64,000 nucleotides of DNA, from positions 38,558,066-38,622,065 of the forward strand of contig NC_090323.1 in the NCBI RefSeq assembly GCF_040869045.1, in the 5' to 3' direction. The position numbers and the translations under genes are program-made. This document shows, piece by piece, positions 39,895 through 53,095 of the stretch. Under the pieces are notes generated by a model. That model saw nothing but the letters and a program-made list of their open reading frames with translations, was not told the origin of the DNA and ran no database searches. The stretch comes from Eurosta solidaginis (taxonomy: Eukaryota; Arthropoda; Insecta; Diptera; Tephritidae). Numbering within the stretch: the stretch's first letter is position 1; each line of letters starts with the position of its first letter.

Positions 39895-41650
39895 AAACAA
39901 ACAGGTTCATATTGACGCATGTTGCAGAGAAATTAAATGAGCGTGGCTTTGACAAAACATTTTGCTATACTTTTTTCATATGAAAATTTCCTAGTACTTG
40001 TTTCTTTATATATACATATGTGTATTTGCACAGTTGAATTGCGTTATCAAACTGATATGTGAACAATGAGAATTAAGCGTTTACAATAACATTTCCATAT
40101 AAATTTTCTGTTATAGAAGCCTAATTAGCTTATTTAATAAACAAACAGGGCCATATTGACGCAAGTTGCAGAGAAATTAAATGAGCGTGGCTTTGACAAA
40201 ACATTTTGCTATACTTTTTCATATGAAAATTTCCTAGTACTTGTTTCTTATATATACATATGTGTATTTGCACAGTTGAATTGCGTTATCAAACTGATAT
40301 GTGAACAATGATAATTAAGCGTTTACAATAACATTTCCATATAAATTTTCTGTTATAGAAGCCTAATTAGCCTATTTAATAAACAAGCAGGTTCATATTG
40401 ACGCATGTTGCAGAGAAATTAAATGAACGTGGCTTTGACAAAACATTTTGCTATACTTTTTCATATGAAAATTTCCTAGTATTTGTTTCTTTATATATAC
40501 ACATGTGTATTTGCACAGTTGAATTGCGTTATCAAACTGATATGTGAACAATGAGAATTAAACGTTTACAATAACATTTCCATATAAATTTTCTGTTATA
40601 GAAGCCTAATTAGCCTATTTAATAAACAAACAGGGTCATATTGACGCACGTTGCAGAGAAATTAAATGAGTGTGGCTTTGACAAAACATTTTGCTATACT
40701 TTTTCATATGAAAATTTCATATTACTTGTTTCTTTATATATACATATGTGTATTTGCACAGTTGAATTGCGTTATCAAACTGATATGTGAACAATGAGAA
40801 TTAAGCGTTTACAATAACATTTCCATATAAATTTTCTGTTATAGAAGCCTAATTAGCCTATTTAATAAACAAACAGGTTCATATTTACACATATTGCAGA
40901 GAAATTAAATGAAAGTGGCTTTGACAAAACATTTTTCTATACTTTTTCATATGAAAATTTCCTAGTACTTGTTTCTTTATATATACATATGTATATTTGC
41001 ACAGTTGAATTGTGTTATCAAATTGATACGTGAAAAATGAGAACTAAGCGTTTACAATAACATTTCCATATAAATTGTCTGTTATAGAAGCCTAATTAGC
41101 CTATTTAATAAACAAAGAGGTTCATATTGACGCACGTTGCAGAGAAATTAAATGAACGTGGCTTTGACAAAACATTTTGCTATACTTTTTCATATAGTAC
41201 TTGTTTCTTTATATATACATATTTATATTTGCACAGTTGAATTGTGTTATCAAACTGATATGTGAACAATGAGAATTAAGCGTTTACAATAACATTTCCA
41301 TATAAATTTTCTGTTATAGAAGCTTAATTAGCCTATTTAATAAATAACTTTAATGGTAATTTTAAATTAGTTAAAAAAATAGGTTCATATTGACGCATAT
41401 TGCGGAGAAAGTAAATGAACGTGGATCTGACAAAACATTTTGTTATACTTTTTCCTAAGAAAATTTCCTAGCAATTGTTTGTTTATATATGCATATGTAT
41501 ATTTGCACAGTTGAATTGTGTTATCAAGTTGAATATGTACAATGATTAGCAAGCATTTGTAATAACATTTCCATATAAATTTTTTGTTATAAGAGCCTAA
41601 TTAGCCTATTTAATTCATAACTTTAATGGAAATTTTTAATTAGTTAAACA
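39895..41650. repeat. Satellite block between PLE1 and the I-like fragment
   Basis: Seven or so monomers. 39895 to about 41222 matches 47234 to about 48560 at an offset of 7339, the same offset as PLE1/PLE2 3' ends, so this is the right arm of the repeated unit. After 41222 it jumps to sequence like 49.57-49.70 kb, i.e. about 1 kb is absent relative to unit 2. The last monomers (41.38-41.65 kb) are unusually diverged. It starts with the 3' PLE1 target duplication (39895-39910). Confidence 0.92.
41637..41650. repeat. Target site duplication of the I-like fragment, left copy
   Basis: TAATTAGTTAAACA occurs here and again at 42634-42647. The first bases are ambiguous because the element ends in TAA repeats. 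A 12-14 bp duplication fits I-type elements. Confidence 0.82.
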
Positions 41651-42633
41651 CACTAGTAACACAGAATTTCGAAAAATGTTTTTGGAACTAGTCAATAATT
41701 ACAAACAAAGAAATTTCACACCTATTTATACAGACGGTTCGAAAGCAACAAACACAGCCTTCGCAGCTACCTCTTCGAATGGAAGTCTTATAACAGGAGG
41801 TGTTCTATCACCCCACTCGTCCGTATTTACTGCTGAAGCTTTTGCAATCTGCAAAGCTTTGGAGCATGCCATCAATCAAAAAGGAAAATTCGTTATTTGC
41901 TCTGACAGCCTCTCTTGCTTGAACGCAGTTAAAAATATACGAAACAGTACAGCTATCATTCGAAGAATCCGGGACTTTTGTATTAAATATAAGCAAAAAA
42001 TCGCTTTGATCTGGGTTCCTGGCCATGTAGGGATCCCTGGCAATGAGCACGCAGATAACGCAGCGAAATATTTCGAATCAGCGCCAACCTTTCAACATGA
42101 ACCTCATGACCAAAACGATCTCAAGAAAATGTTACGGCAACACACTCACGAAAAAAACCTTACAGAATGGAAAAATTTCGAACACAGATATGCCAACCTC
42201 AACCCCGATCGCAACAAAGTTATCTACCCTAGCAACATCACTCGCCTGCAATCAACCATCTTCACACGCCTAAGAATCGGACATACCCAAATAACACATC
42301 AATACATTCTCACCGGAATGGCACCACCTAGGTGTCCTTTCTGCGGCAACAGCTTGTCCATCGACCACATTTTCAACAGTTGTTTGGCTTTAGAGAGTAT
42401 TAGAAACAAACACCTCATCACTGACCAGTATCTAAAACTATTAAGTACACCATCTTATGATAATATTTTAAGGATATATAATTTTCTTGTAGAATGTAAT
42501 TTGCAGAATAGAATATAGTTTTTCATCTTTAAGTATTTAAATTCGGAGCCGATGGCCACCGTTGCTTGTGCTCCTATACATAATTAGGTTAGATATTTTC
42601 TATATTTTTCCTAATAAACAATAATAATAATAA
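41651..42633 (+). mobile_element. 5'-truncated I-like non-LTR retrotransposon
   Basis: A 983-bp insert with the C-terminal part of a pol protein (RNase H plus a zinc-finger-like motif) and a 3' end of TAA repeats (about 42618-42636), a hallmark of I-factor-type elements. It lies inside the 31-bp satellite module and is flanked by a 14-bp direct repeat. The RT and endonuclease regions are missing, as expected from 5' truncation during target-primed reverse transcription. Confidence 0.87.
41652..42518 (+). pseudogene. I-like pol C-terminus: RNase H and CCHC-like zinc finger
   Basis: The frame is open from the 5' edge of the insert to a stop at 42516-42518, without any disruption; the first ATG is at 41676. 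RNase H1-type catalytic residues are all visible in order: D in IYTDGSK, E in FTAEAFAIC, D in ICSDSLS, and D in GNEHADNAA preceded by WVPGHVGIPG. This domain removes the RNA strand from the RNA:DNA hybrid. About 70 residues before the C-terminus, CPFCG ... DHIFNSC gives a CX2C-H-C zinc-finger-like motif as in I-type elements. There is no RT, so this is a fragment, but its clean frame suggests a fairly recent insertion. Expression is not supported by anything seen here. Confidence 0.88.
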
Positions 42634-44864
42634 TAATTAGTTAAACAAACAGGTTCATATTTACGCATATTGCAGAGAAATTAAATATACTTTTTCATAT
42701 AGTACTTGTTTCTTTATGTATACATATGCATAGTTGAATTGTGTTATCAAACTGATACGTGAACAATGAGAACCAAGCGTTTACAATAACATTTCCATAT
42801 AAATTTTCTGTTATAGAAGCCTAATTAGCCTATTTAATAAACAAACAGGTTCATATTGACGCACGTTGCAGAGAAATTAAATGAGCGTGGCTTTGACAAA
42901 ACAATTTGCTATACTTTTTCATATAGTACTTGTTTCTTTATATATACATATGTATATTTGCACAGTTGAATTGTGTTATCAAAGTGATATGTGAACAATG
43001 AGAACTAAGTGTTTACAATAACATTTCCATATAAATTTTCTGTTACAGAAGCCTAATTAGCCTATTTAGTAAACAAACAGGTTCATATTGACGCACGTTG
43101 CAGAGAAGTTAAATGAACGTGGCTTTGACAAAACATTTTGCTATACTTTTTCATATGAAAATTTCTTAGTACTTGTTTCTTTATATATACATATGTGTAT
43201 TTGCACAGTTGAATTGCGTTATCAAACTGATATGTGAACAATGAGAACTAAGCGTTTACAATAACATTTCCATATAAATTTTCTGTTATAGAAGCCTAAT
43301 TAGCCTATTTAATAAACAAACAGGGTCATATTGACGCACGTTGCAGAGAAATTAAATGAGCGTGGCTTTGACAAAACATTTTGCTATACTTTTTCATATG
43401 AAAATTTCATAGTACTTGTTTCTTTATATATACATACATATGTGTATTTGCACAGTTGAATTGTGTTATCAAATTGATATGTGAACAATGAGAGTTAAGC
43501 GTTTACAATAACATTTGCATATAAATTTTCTGTTATAGAAGCCTAATTAGCCTATTTAATAAACAAACCGGTTCATATTGACGCACGTTGCAGAGAAGTT
43601 AAATGAACGTGGCTTTGACAAAACAATTTGCTATACTTTTTCATATAGTACTTGTTTCTTTATATATACATATGTGTATTTGCACAGTTGAATTGCGTTA
43701 TCAAACTGATATGTGAACAATGAGAATTAAGCGTTTACAATAACATTTCCATATAAATTTTCTGTTATAGAAGCCTAATTAGCCTATTTAATAAACAAGC
43801 AGGTTCATATTGACGCATGTTGCAGAGAAATTAAATGAACGTGGCCTTGACAAAACATTTTGCTATACTTTTTCATATAAAAATTTCCTAGTATTTGTTT
43901 CTTTATATATACATATGTGTATTTGCACAGTTGAATTGCGTTATCAAACTGATATGTGAACAATGAGAATTAAGCGTTTACAATTACATTTCCATATAAA
44001 CTTTCTGTTATAAAAGCCTAATTAGCTTATTTAATAAACACACAGGGTCATATTGACGCACGTTGCAGAGAAATTAAATGAGCGTGGCTTTGACAAAACA
44101 TTTTGCTATACTCTTTCATATGAAAATTTCCTAGTACTTGTTTCTTTATATATACATACATATGTGTATTTGCACAGTTGAATTGTGTTATCAAATTGAT
44201 ATGTGAACAATGAGAGCTAAGCGTTTACAATAACATTTGCATATAAATTTTCTGTTATAGAAGCCTAATTAGCCTATTTAATAAACAAACAGGTTCATAT
44301 TGACGCATATTGCAGAGAAATTAAATGAACGTGGCCTTGACAAAACATTTTGCTATACTTTTTCATATGAAAATTTCCTAGTATTTGTTTCTTTATATAT
44401 ACATATGTGTATTTGCACAGTTGAATTGCGTTATCAAACTGATATGTGAACAATGAGAATTAAGCGTTTACAATAACATTTCCATATACATTTTTTGTTA
44501 TAGAAGCCTAATTAGCCTATTTAATAAATAAATTTAATGGAAATTTTTAATTAGTTAAACAAACAGGTTCATATTGACGAATATTGCAGAGAAATTAAAT
44601 GAACGTTAGAAGCAGGTTCATATTGACGCATTTTGCAGAGAAATTAAATGAACGTGGCTTTGACAAAACATTTTGCTATACTTTTTCATATGAAAATTTC
44701 CTAGTACTTGTTTCTTTATATATACATATGTGTATTTGCACAGTTGAATTGTGTTATCAAATTGATATGTGAACAATGAGAATTAAGCGTTTACAATAAT
44801 ATTTCCATATAAATTTTCTGTTATAGGAGCCTAATTAGCCTATTTAATAAACAAACCGGTTCAT
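42634..44864. repeat. Satellite block between the I-like fragment and PLE2
   Basis: About nine monomers, starting with the right copy of the I-like target duplication (42634-42647). It includes the truncated monomer ttaaatatactttttc near 42.68 kb (also at 33.91, 49.76 and 51.97 kb), tacatacatatg variants and the 49-bp scar at 44564-44612. It is paralogous to 33866-37478 minus the RTE-like insert. The uninterrupted RTE target lies at 44732-44742. The 5' PLE2 target duplication is 44849-44864. Confidence 0.93.
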
Positions 44865-45250
44865 CATTAGGATTCCTTTCGAAAATCGTCAATTTAGAAA
44901 TTAAAGAAGCAAATATAAGCATCAAAATTATTACAAATACTATAAGACAGGCAGAGAAAATATTACGTAATAGACTGGGAGAAGCAGATTTTGAAAAAGT
45001 ATTGAAAAATCATAATAAATTTTCCAAAACTATTGCCGCTAATACTCAAAAAACACATGAGAACAAGCTGAAAACGCAAGTTTGGAAAAATATTAGTAAA
45101 TTTGGCATCAGATACAATGAGAAGTGGTTCATAAACAAAACTAGTATCGATGTACCACAAGAGTCACGCTTGTTACTTGTCTCTTGGAAACAAGTTTGCA
45201 CTGCCCGTATCAAGGAAGACTTTCCCCGATACATATCGTTGCCGATTTAG
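44865..45250 (+). pseudogene. PLE2 N-terminal coding region, frameshifted
   Basis: Same open stretch and same two frame changes as in PLE1, ending at a stop at 45248-45250. The string LGNKFALP is again in a separate frame between this and the RT frame. Only silent or minor base changes separate it from PLE1. Confidence 0.7.
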
Positions 45251-46731
45251 AACAAGGTATACTAGAAATTGACGATGAAAGAGAAAAAGATATGGCTAGA
45301 AGTAATCTCGCTGCAAAAATTAACACGTACCAAAACAAACTCAGAAACAATGCAAAGGAAAAATTTTTACTAAAGATATACGCCGACACCCAAAAATTCA
45401 TTAGCCAACACAAACATGACATAATAGTAACAAAGGCAGACAAAGGCAACAAAACTGTATTAATGTATAAAAAAGACTATGAACAGAAAATGGGGCAGTT
45501 GTTAAATGACAAGCAAACGTACAAAACTATAAGAAGTGATCCCACCCAAAAGTTACTGCGGAAAAATAATTTAATTATAAATGACCTGTTTAAACGGAAA
45601 AAAATCAGCGTAAAAGAGAAATACAAATTCACATCATCAGCCGCCAACGCACCGAGATTGTACGGACTTCCTAAGACACATAAACCAAACTTACCTCTTA
45701 AACCAATTTCCTCGTCCGCGAACGTACCTTGTTTCAGTTTATCTAAATATATTGGAAATATTTTAAAAAATATAGTATCGGAAGATTACAACCTAAAAAA
45801 CTATTTTCAAGTTAGAAATCAAATAGAGAACATTCATATTCTAGACGACGAAATGCTAATCTCTTTTGATGTTATATCCTTATTCACCAACATTTCAATA
45901 CACCTAGCCATACGCACCATCATACAAAAATGGAATAAATTAGAAGAGCATACAAATATTGAAAGAAAGCAATTCCAGAAGATTCTTGAATTTTGTCTTC
46001 AGGACAAGAACTATTTTACATACAATAATACTTTTTACCATCAAATTTATGGTATGCCCATGGGTAACCCATTATCCTCAACGATAGCTGATATCGTACT
46101 TGACAAAATTTTGGACGACAGCTTAGCTGAATTGAAAGGCAAAAACATACGTGTAAAATACATAAAAAAATATGTAGATGACATATTTGCAATAGTAAAG
46201 ATAAAGGACGTGGAAGACATACTGAATACTCTAAACGCGCAGCATACCAAACTACAGTTTACGAAAGAAGAAGAGAACAATGGCAAGATTGCCTTCCTAG
46301 AGGTAGAGATACATCGGAGAAATAGAAAGATTGCATTGAATTGGCATGCAAAAACTATTGCATCGGGTAGAATAATAAACTACCACTCAAACCATCCATG
46401 GAAACAAAAAACAAATACTGCAATTAGCCTAATTCGGAAAATGAAGATTCTTAGCGACAATGAATTTACAGCAGAAAATGATGAAAAAATAAAAAATATT
46501 CTTTTCAAAAATAGCTACCCGGCTGCATTCGTAAAACGGCTCATGGAAGCGACAGTAAATAATATTAAAAGTTCGAATAACAACGAAAATACACAGCAAG
46601 AGAATTCAACAACAAGAGAATATATTGGCGTTACATACGTACCAGGGTTGACAAACAATCAAACACTAAAAAGAATTGTAGAAAAGGAAAAGATAAGTTA
46701 TGCTCTCAAACCACATAGCATAGCAGAATAA
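45184..46731 (+). pseudogene. PLE2 reverse transcriptase, open for 515 codons
   Basis: The longest uninterrupted coding frame in the window. It holds all the RT motifs seen in PLE1 (YGLPKTHKP, SFDVISLFTN, YGMPMGNPLSS, YVDDIFAI, FLEVEI) with the catalytic aspartates intact. At the position of the PLE1/PLE3 stop it reads leucine. One substitution after motif A gives NISIHLA where the other copies have NIPIHLA; that proline position is well conserved in PLE RTs, so it may be harmful. The frame starts at a TTG in the frameshifted N-terminal area and ends at a TAA caused by the 47-bp difference. No genuine start codon or promoter is evident. Confidence 0.88.
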
Positions 46732-46732
46732 G

Positions 46733-47035
46733 GTGGTATATGAAATAAAGTGTAAAGGCAATGAAAATGATGAATGCAACAAGAGCTACGTTGGCACTAC
46801 AAAAAGAGCGTTGGGTATAAGACTACATGAACATGAAATTGACGCCAAAAATAAAAAGGATACAACAGCACTTGCAAAACACCTGACAAGCAACAATCAC
46901 ACAGCTGATTTCACCAACGCTAAAATATTGGAAAAAGAAAAACGACGACTAACACTGGAAACCTTACGTATACAACAACAGCTGAGAAACGTCATAAACA
47001 ACACAAATAGTGCATATACTGCGGTGATAAAATAA
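46733..47035 (+). pseudogene. PLE2 GIY-YIG endonuclease domain, out of frame
   Basis: Identical by eye to the PLE1 endonuclease (VVYEIKC, SYVGTTKR, GIRLHEH, LTLETLRIQ) but shifted in frame relative to the RT because about 47 bp are absent just upstream. It begins at a GTG without a plausible initiation context, so it is best regarded as the detached C-terminus of the pol protein. Confidence 0.84.
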
Positions 47036-47130
47036 AATTAATAAACTTGACTCAAAAAGGAAAAGAACTGTGTTATTAAGTGTGTTTATAACTAATTGCT
47101 ATTTTCATGTTTATTGTTAATAAAAACAGA

Positions 47131-47172
47131 ATACCCTGAGGATGGCGCTGTCGCGTCGAAACGCGTAGGTAT
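47131..47172 (+). ncRNA. Hammerhead-type ribozyme motif in PLE2
   Basis: Same 42 bases as in PLE1: ATACC (47131-47135), CTGAGGA, stem GGCGC/GCGTC, GAAA, CGCGTA, GGTAT (47168-47172). No base difference from PLE1 in the motif. The same reservation about the extra T before stem II applies. Confidence 0.65.
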
Positions 47173-48679
47173 GAAAAAACAATAAATTTTGTTTTATTAC
47201 CAAACAACGGCCGAAGCAGCTCTCTATGCAACAAAACAAACAGGTTCATATTGACGCATGTTGCAGAGAAATTAAATGAGCGTGGCTTTGACAAAACATT
47301 TTGCTATACTTTTTCATATGAAAATTTCCTAGTACTTGTTTCTTTATATATACATATGTGTATTTGCACAGTTGAATTGCGTTATCAAACTGATATGTGA
47401 ACAATGAGAATTAAGCGTTTACAATAACATTTCCATATAAATTTTCTGTTATAGAAGCCTAATTAGCTTATTTAATAAACAAACAGGGCCATATTGACGC
47501 AAGTTGCAGAGAAATTAAATGAGCGTGGCTTTGACAAAACATTTTGCTATACTTTTTCATATGAAAATTTCCTAGTACTTGTTTCTTATATATACATATG
47601 TGTATTTGCACAGTTGAATTGCGTTATCAAACTGATATGTGAACAATGATAATTAAGCGTTTACAATAACATTTCCATATAAATTTTCTGTTATAGAAGC
47701 CTAATTAGCCTATTTAATAAACAAGCAGGTTCATATTGACGCATGTTGCAGAGAAATTAAATGAACGTGGCTTTGACAAAACATTTTGCTATACTTTTTC
47801 ATATGAAAATTTCCTAATATTTGTTTCTTTATATATACACATGTGTATTTGCACAGTTGAATTGCGTTATCAAACTGATATGTGAACAATGAGAATTAAG
47901 CGTTTACAATAACATTTCCATATAAATTTTCTGTTATAGAAGCCTAATTAGCCTATTTAATAAACAAACAGGGTCATATTGACGCACGTTGCAGAGAAAT
48001 TAAATGAGTGTGGCTTTGACAAAACATTTTGCTATACTTTTTCATATGAAAATTTCATATTACTTGTTTCTTTATATATACATATGTGTATTTGCACAGT
48101 TGAATTGCGTTATCAAACTGATATGTGAACAATGAGAATTAAGCGTTTACAATAACATTTCCATATAAATTTTCTGTTATAGAAGCCTAATTAGCCTATT
48201 TAATAAACAAACAGGTTCATATTTACACATATTGCAGAGAAATTAAATGAAAGTGGCTTTGACAAAACATTTTTCTATACTTTTTCATATGAAAATTTCC
48301 TAGTACTTGTTTCTTTATATATACATATGTATATTTGCACAGTTGAATTGTGTTATCAAATTGATACGTGAAAAATGAGAACTAAGCGTTTACAATAACA
48401 TTTCCATATAAATTGTCTGTTATAGAAGCCTAATTAGCCTATTTAATAAACAAAGAGGTTCATATTGACGCACGTTGCAGAGAAATTAAATGAACGTGGC
48501 TTTGACAAAACATTTTGCTATACTTTTTCATATAGTACTTGTTTCTTTATATATACATATGTATATTTGCACAGTTGAATTGTGTTATCAAATTGATATG
48601 TGAACAATGAGAGTTAAATGTTTACAATAACATTTCCAATTTTCTGTTATAGAAGCCTAATTAGCATATTTAATAAACA

Positions 48680-50887
48680 AACAGGTTCATATTGACGCAC
48701 GTTGCAGAGAAATTAAATGAACGTGGCTTTGACAAAACATTTTGCTATACTTTTTCATATAGTACTTGTTTCTTTATATATACATATGTATATTTGCACA
48801 GCTGAATCCTGTTATCAAACTGATATGTGAACAATGAGGATTAAGCGTTTACAATAACATTTCCATATAAATTTTCTGTTATAGATGCCTAATTAGCCTA
48901 TTTAATAAATAACTTTAATGGTAATTTTTAATTAGTTAAACAAACAGATTCATATTTACGCATATTGCAGAGAAATTAAATGAAAGTGGCTTTGACAAAA
49001 CATTTTGCTATACTTTTTCATATGAAAATTTCCTAGTACTTGTTTCTTTATATATACATATTTGTATTTCCACAGTTGAATTGTGTTATTAAATTGATAT
49101 GTGAACAATGAGAATTAAGCATTTACAATAACATTTCCATATAAATTTTCTGTTATAGAAGCCTAATTAGGCTCTTTAATAAATAACTTTAATGAAAATT
49201 TTTAATTAGTTAAACAAACAGGTTCATATTTACGCATATTGCAGAGAAATTAAATGAAAGTGGATTTGACAAAACATTTTTCTATACTTTTTCATATGAA
49301 AATTTCCTAGTACTTGTTTCTTTATATATACATATGTATATTTGCACAGCTGAATTGTGTATTCAAATTGTTATGTGAACAATGAGAACTAAGCGTTTAC
49401 AATAACATTTCCATATAAATTTTCTGTTATAGAAGCCTAATTAGCCTATTTAATAAACAAACAGGTTCATATTGACGCACGTTGCAGAGAAATTAAATGA
49501 ACGTGGCTTTGACAAAACATTTTGCTATACTTTTTCATATAGTACTTGTTTCTTTATATATACATATTTATATTTGCACAGTTGAATTGTGTTATCAAAC
49601 TGATATGTGAACAATGAGAATTAAGCGTTTACAATAACATTTCCATATAAATTTTCTGTTATAGAAGCTTAATTAGCCTATTTAATAAATAACTTTAATG
49701 GTAATTTTTAATTAGTTAAACAAACAGGTTCATATTTACGCATATTGCAGAGAAATTAAATATACTTTTTCATATAGTACTTGTTTCTTTATGTATACAT
49801 ATGTATATATGCACAGTTGAATTGTGTTATCAAACTGATACGTGAACAATGAGAACCAAGCGTTTACAATAACATTTCCATATAAATTTTCTGTTATAGA
49901 AGCCTAATTAGCCTATTTAATAAACAAACAGGTTCATATTGACGCACGTTGCAGAGAAATTAAATGAACGTGGCTTTGACAAAACAATTTGCTATACTTT
50001 TTCATATAGTACTTGTTTCTTTATATATACATATGTCTATTTGCACAGTTGAATTGTGTTATCAAAGTGATATTTGAACAATGAGAACTAAGTGTTTACA
50101 ATAACATTTCCATATAAATTTTCTGTTACAGAAGCCTAATTAGCCTATTTAGTAAACAAACAGGTTCATATTGACGCACGTTGCAGAGAAATTAAATGAA
50201 CGTGGCTTTGACAAAACATTTTGCTATACTTTTTCATATGAAAATTTCTTAGTACTTGTTTCTTTATATATACATATGTGTATTTGCACAGTTGAATTGC
50301 GTTATCAAACTGATATGTGAACAATGAGAACTAAGCGTTTACAATAACATTTCCATATAAATTTTCTGTTATAGAAGCCTAATTAGCCTATTTAATAAAC
50401 AAACAGGGTCATATTGACGCACGTTGCAGAGAAATTAAATGAGCGTGGCTTTGACAAAACATTTTGCTATACTTTTTCATATGAAAATTTCATAGTACTT
50501 GTTTCTTTATATATACATATGTGTATTTGCACAGTTGAATTGCGTTATCAAACTGATATGTGAACAATGAGAATTAAGCGTTTACAATAACATTTCCATA
50601 TAAATTTTTTGTTATAGAAGCCTAATTAGCCTATTTAATAAACAAGCAGGTTCATATTGACGCATGTTGCAGAGAAATTAAATGAACGTGGCCTTGACAA
50701 AACATTTTGCTATACTTTTTCATATGAAAATTTCCTAGTATTTGTTTCTTTATATATACATATGTGTATTTGCACAGTTGAATTGCGTTATCAAACTGAT
50801 ATGTGAACAATGAGAATTAAGCGGTTACAATAACATTTCCATATAAACTTTCTGTTATAGAAGCCTAATTAGCTTATTTAATAAACA
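48680..50887. repeat. 2.2-kb satellite tandem duplication, copy 1
   Basis: Markers recur 2208 bp later: gctgaatcc at 48801 and 51009, and the truncated-monomer junction aaatatac at 49758 and 51966. Edges are approximate. Confidence 0.82.
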
Positions 50888-53095
50888 AACAGGTTCGTAT
50901 TGACGCACGTTGCAGAGAAATTAAATGAACGTGGCTTTGACAAAACATTTTGCTATACTTTTTCATATAGTACTTGTTTCTTTATATATACATATGTATA
51001 TTTGCACAGCTGAATCCTGTTATCAAACTGATATGTGAACAATGAGGATTAAGCGTTTACAATAACATTTCCATATAAATTTTCTGTTATAGATGCCTAA
51101 TTAGCCTATTTAATAAATAACTTTAATGGTAATTTTTAATTAGTTAAACAAACAGATTCATATTTACGCATATTGCAGAGAAATTAAATGAAAGTGGCTT
51201 TGACAAAACATTTTGCTATACTTTTTCATATGAAAATTTCCTAGTACTTGTTTCTTTATATATACATATTTGTATTTCCACAGTTGAATTGTGTTATCAA
51301 ATTGATATGTGAACAATGAGAATTAAGCATTTACAATAACATTTCCATATAAATTTTCTGTTATAGAAGCCTAATTAGCCTCTTTAATAAATAACTTTAA
51401 TGAAAATTTTTAATTAGTTAAACAAACAGGTTCATATTTACGCATATTGCAGAGAAATTAAATGAAAGTGGATTTGACAAAACATTTTTCTATACTTTTT
51501 CATATGAAAATTTCTTAGTACTTGTTTCTTTATATATACATATGTATATTTGCACAGCTGAATTGTGTATTCAAATTGTTATGTGAACAATGAGAACTAA
51601 GCGTTTACAATAACATTTCCATATAAATTGTCTGTTATAGAAGCCTAATTAACCTATTTAATAAACAAACAGGTTCATATTGACGCACGTTGCAGAGAAA
51701 TTAAATGAACGTGGCTTTGACAAAATATTTTGCTATACTTTTTCATATAGTACTTGTTTCTTTATATATACATATTTATATTTGCACAGTTGAATTGTGT
51801 TATCAAACTGATATGTGAACAATGAGAATTAAGCGTTTACAATAACATTTCCATATAAATTTTCTGTTATAGAAGCTTAATTAGCCTATTTAATAAATAA
51901 CTTTAATGGTAATTTTTAATTAGTTAAACAAACAGGTTCATATTTACGCATATTGCAGAGAAATTAAATATACTTTTTCATATAGTACTTGTTTCTTTAT
52001 GTATACATATGTATATATGCACAGTTGAATTGTGTTATCAAACTGATACGTGAACAATGAGAACCAAGCGTTTACAATAACATTTCCATATAAATTTTCT
52101 GTTATAGAATCCTAATTAGCCTATTTAATAAACAAACAGGTTCATATTGACGCACGTTGCAGAGAAATTAAATGAACGTGGCTTTGACAAAACAATTTGC
52201 TATACTTTTTCATATAGTACTTGTTTCTTTATATATACATATGTCTATTTGCACAGTTGAATTGTGTTATCAAAGTGATATGTGAACAATTCGAACTAAG
52301 TGTTTACAATAACATTTCCATATAAATTTTCTGTTACAGAAGCCTAATTAGCCTATTTAGTAAACAAACAGGTTCATATTGACGCACGTTGCAGAGAAAT
52401 TAAATGAACGTGGCTTTGACAAAACATTTTGCTATACTTTTTCATATGAAAATTTCTTAGTACTTGTTTCTTTATATATACATATGTGTATTTGCACAGT
52501 TGAATTGCGTTATCAAACTGATATGTGAACAATGAGAACTAAGCGTTTACAATAACATTTCCATATAAATTTTCTGTTATAGAAGCCTAATTAGCCTATT
52601 TAATAAACAAACAGGGTCATATTGACGCACGTTGCAGAGAAATTAAATGAGCGTGGCTTTGACAAAACATTTTGCTATACTTTTTCATATGAAAATTTCA
52701 TAGTACTTGTTTCTTTATATATACATATGTGTATTTGCACAGTTGAATTGCGTTATCAAACTGATATGTGAACAATGAGAATTAAGCGTTTACAATAACA
52801 TTTCCATATAAATTTTCTGTTATAGAAGCCTAATTAGCCTATTTAATAAACAAGCAGGTTCATATTGACGCATGTTGCAGAGAAATTAAATGAACGTGGC
52901 CTTGACAAAACATTTTGCTATACTTTTTCATATGAAAATTTCCTAGTATTTGTTTCTTTATATATACATATGTGTATTTGCACAGTTGAATTGCGTTATC
53001 AAACTGATATGTGAACAATGAGAATTAAGCGTTTACAATAACATTTCCATATAAACTTTCTGTTATAGAACCCTAATTAGCTTATTTAATAAACA
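50888..53095. repeat. 2.2-kb satellite tandem duplication, copy 2
   Basis: Second copy, with private changes such as ggttcgtattgacg near 50893 and gaacaattcgaac near 52283. Its end is followed by the monomers that lead into PLE3. Confidence 0.82.

Larger units (their letters stand above)
44865..47233 (+). mobile_element. Penelope-like element, copy 2 (PLE2)
   Basis: A 2369-bp copy nearly identical by eye to PLE1, in the same monomer position and with the same flanking repeats (44849-44864 and 47234-47249). It lacks the TAA found in the RT of PLE1 and PLE3, and it lacks about 47 bp at the RT-endonuclease junction, which puts the endonuclease out of frame. The hammerhead-like motif is kept. 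Confidence 0.92.

Noticed and set aside
39737..39955. Minus-strand frame of 72 codons over the PLE 3' end (repeated at 47076-47294)
   Set aside because: It is antisense to the hammerhead-like region and runs into satellite; no recognisable motif.
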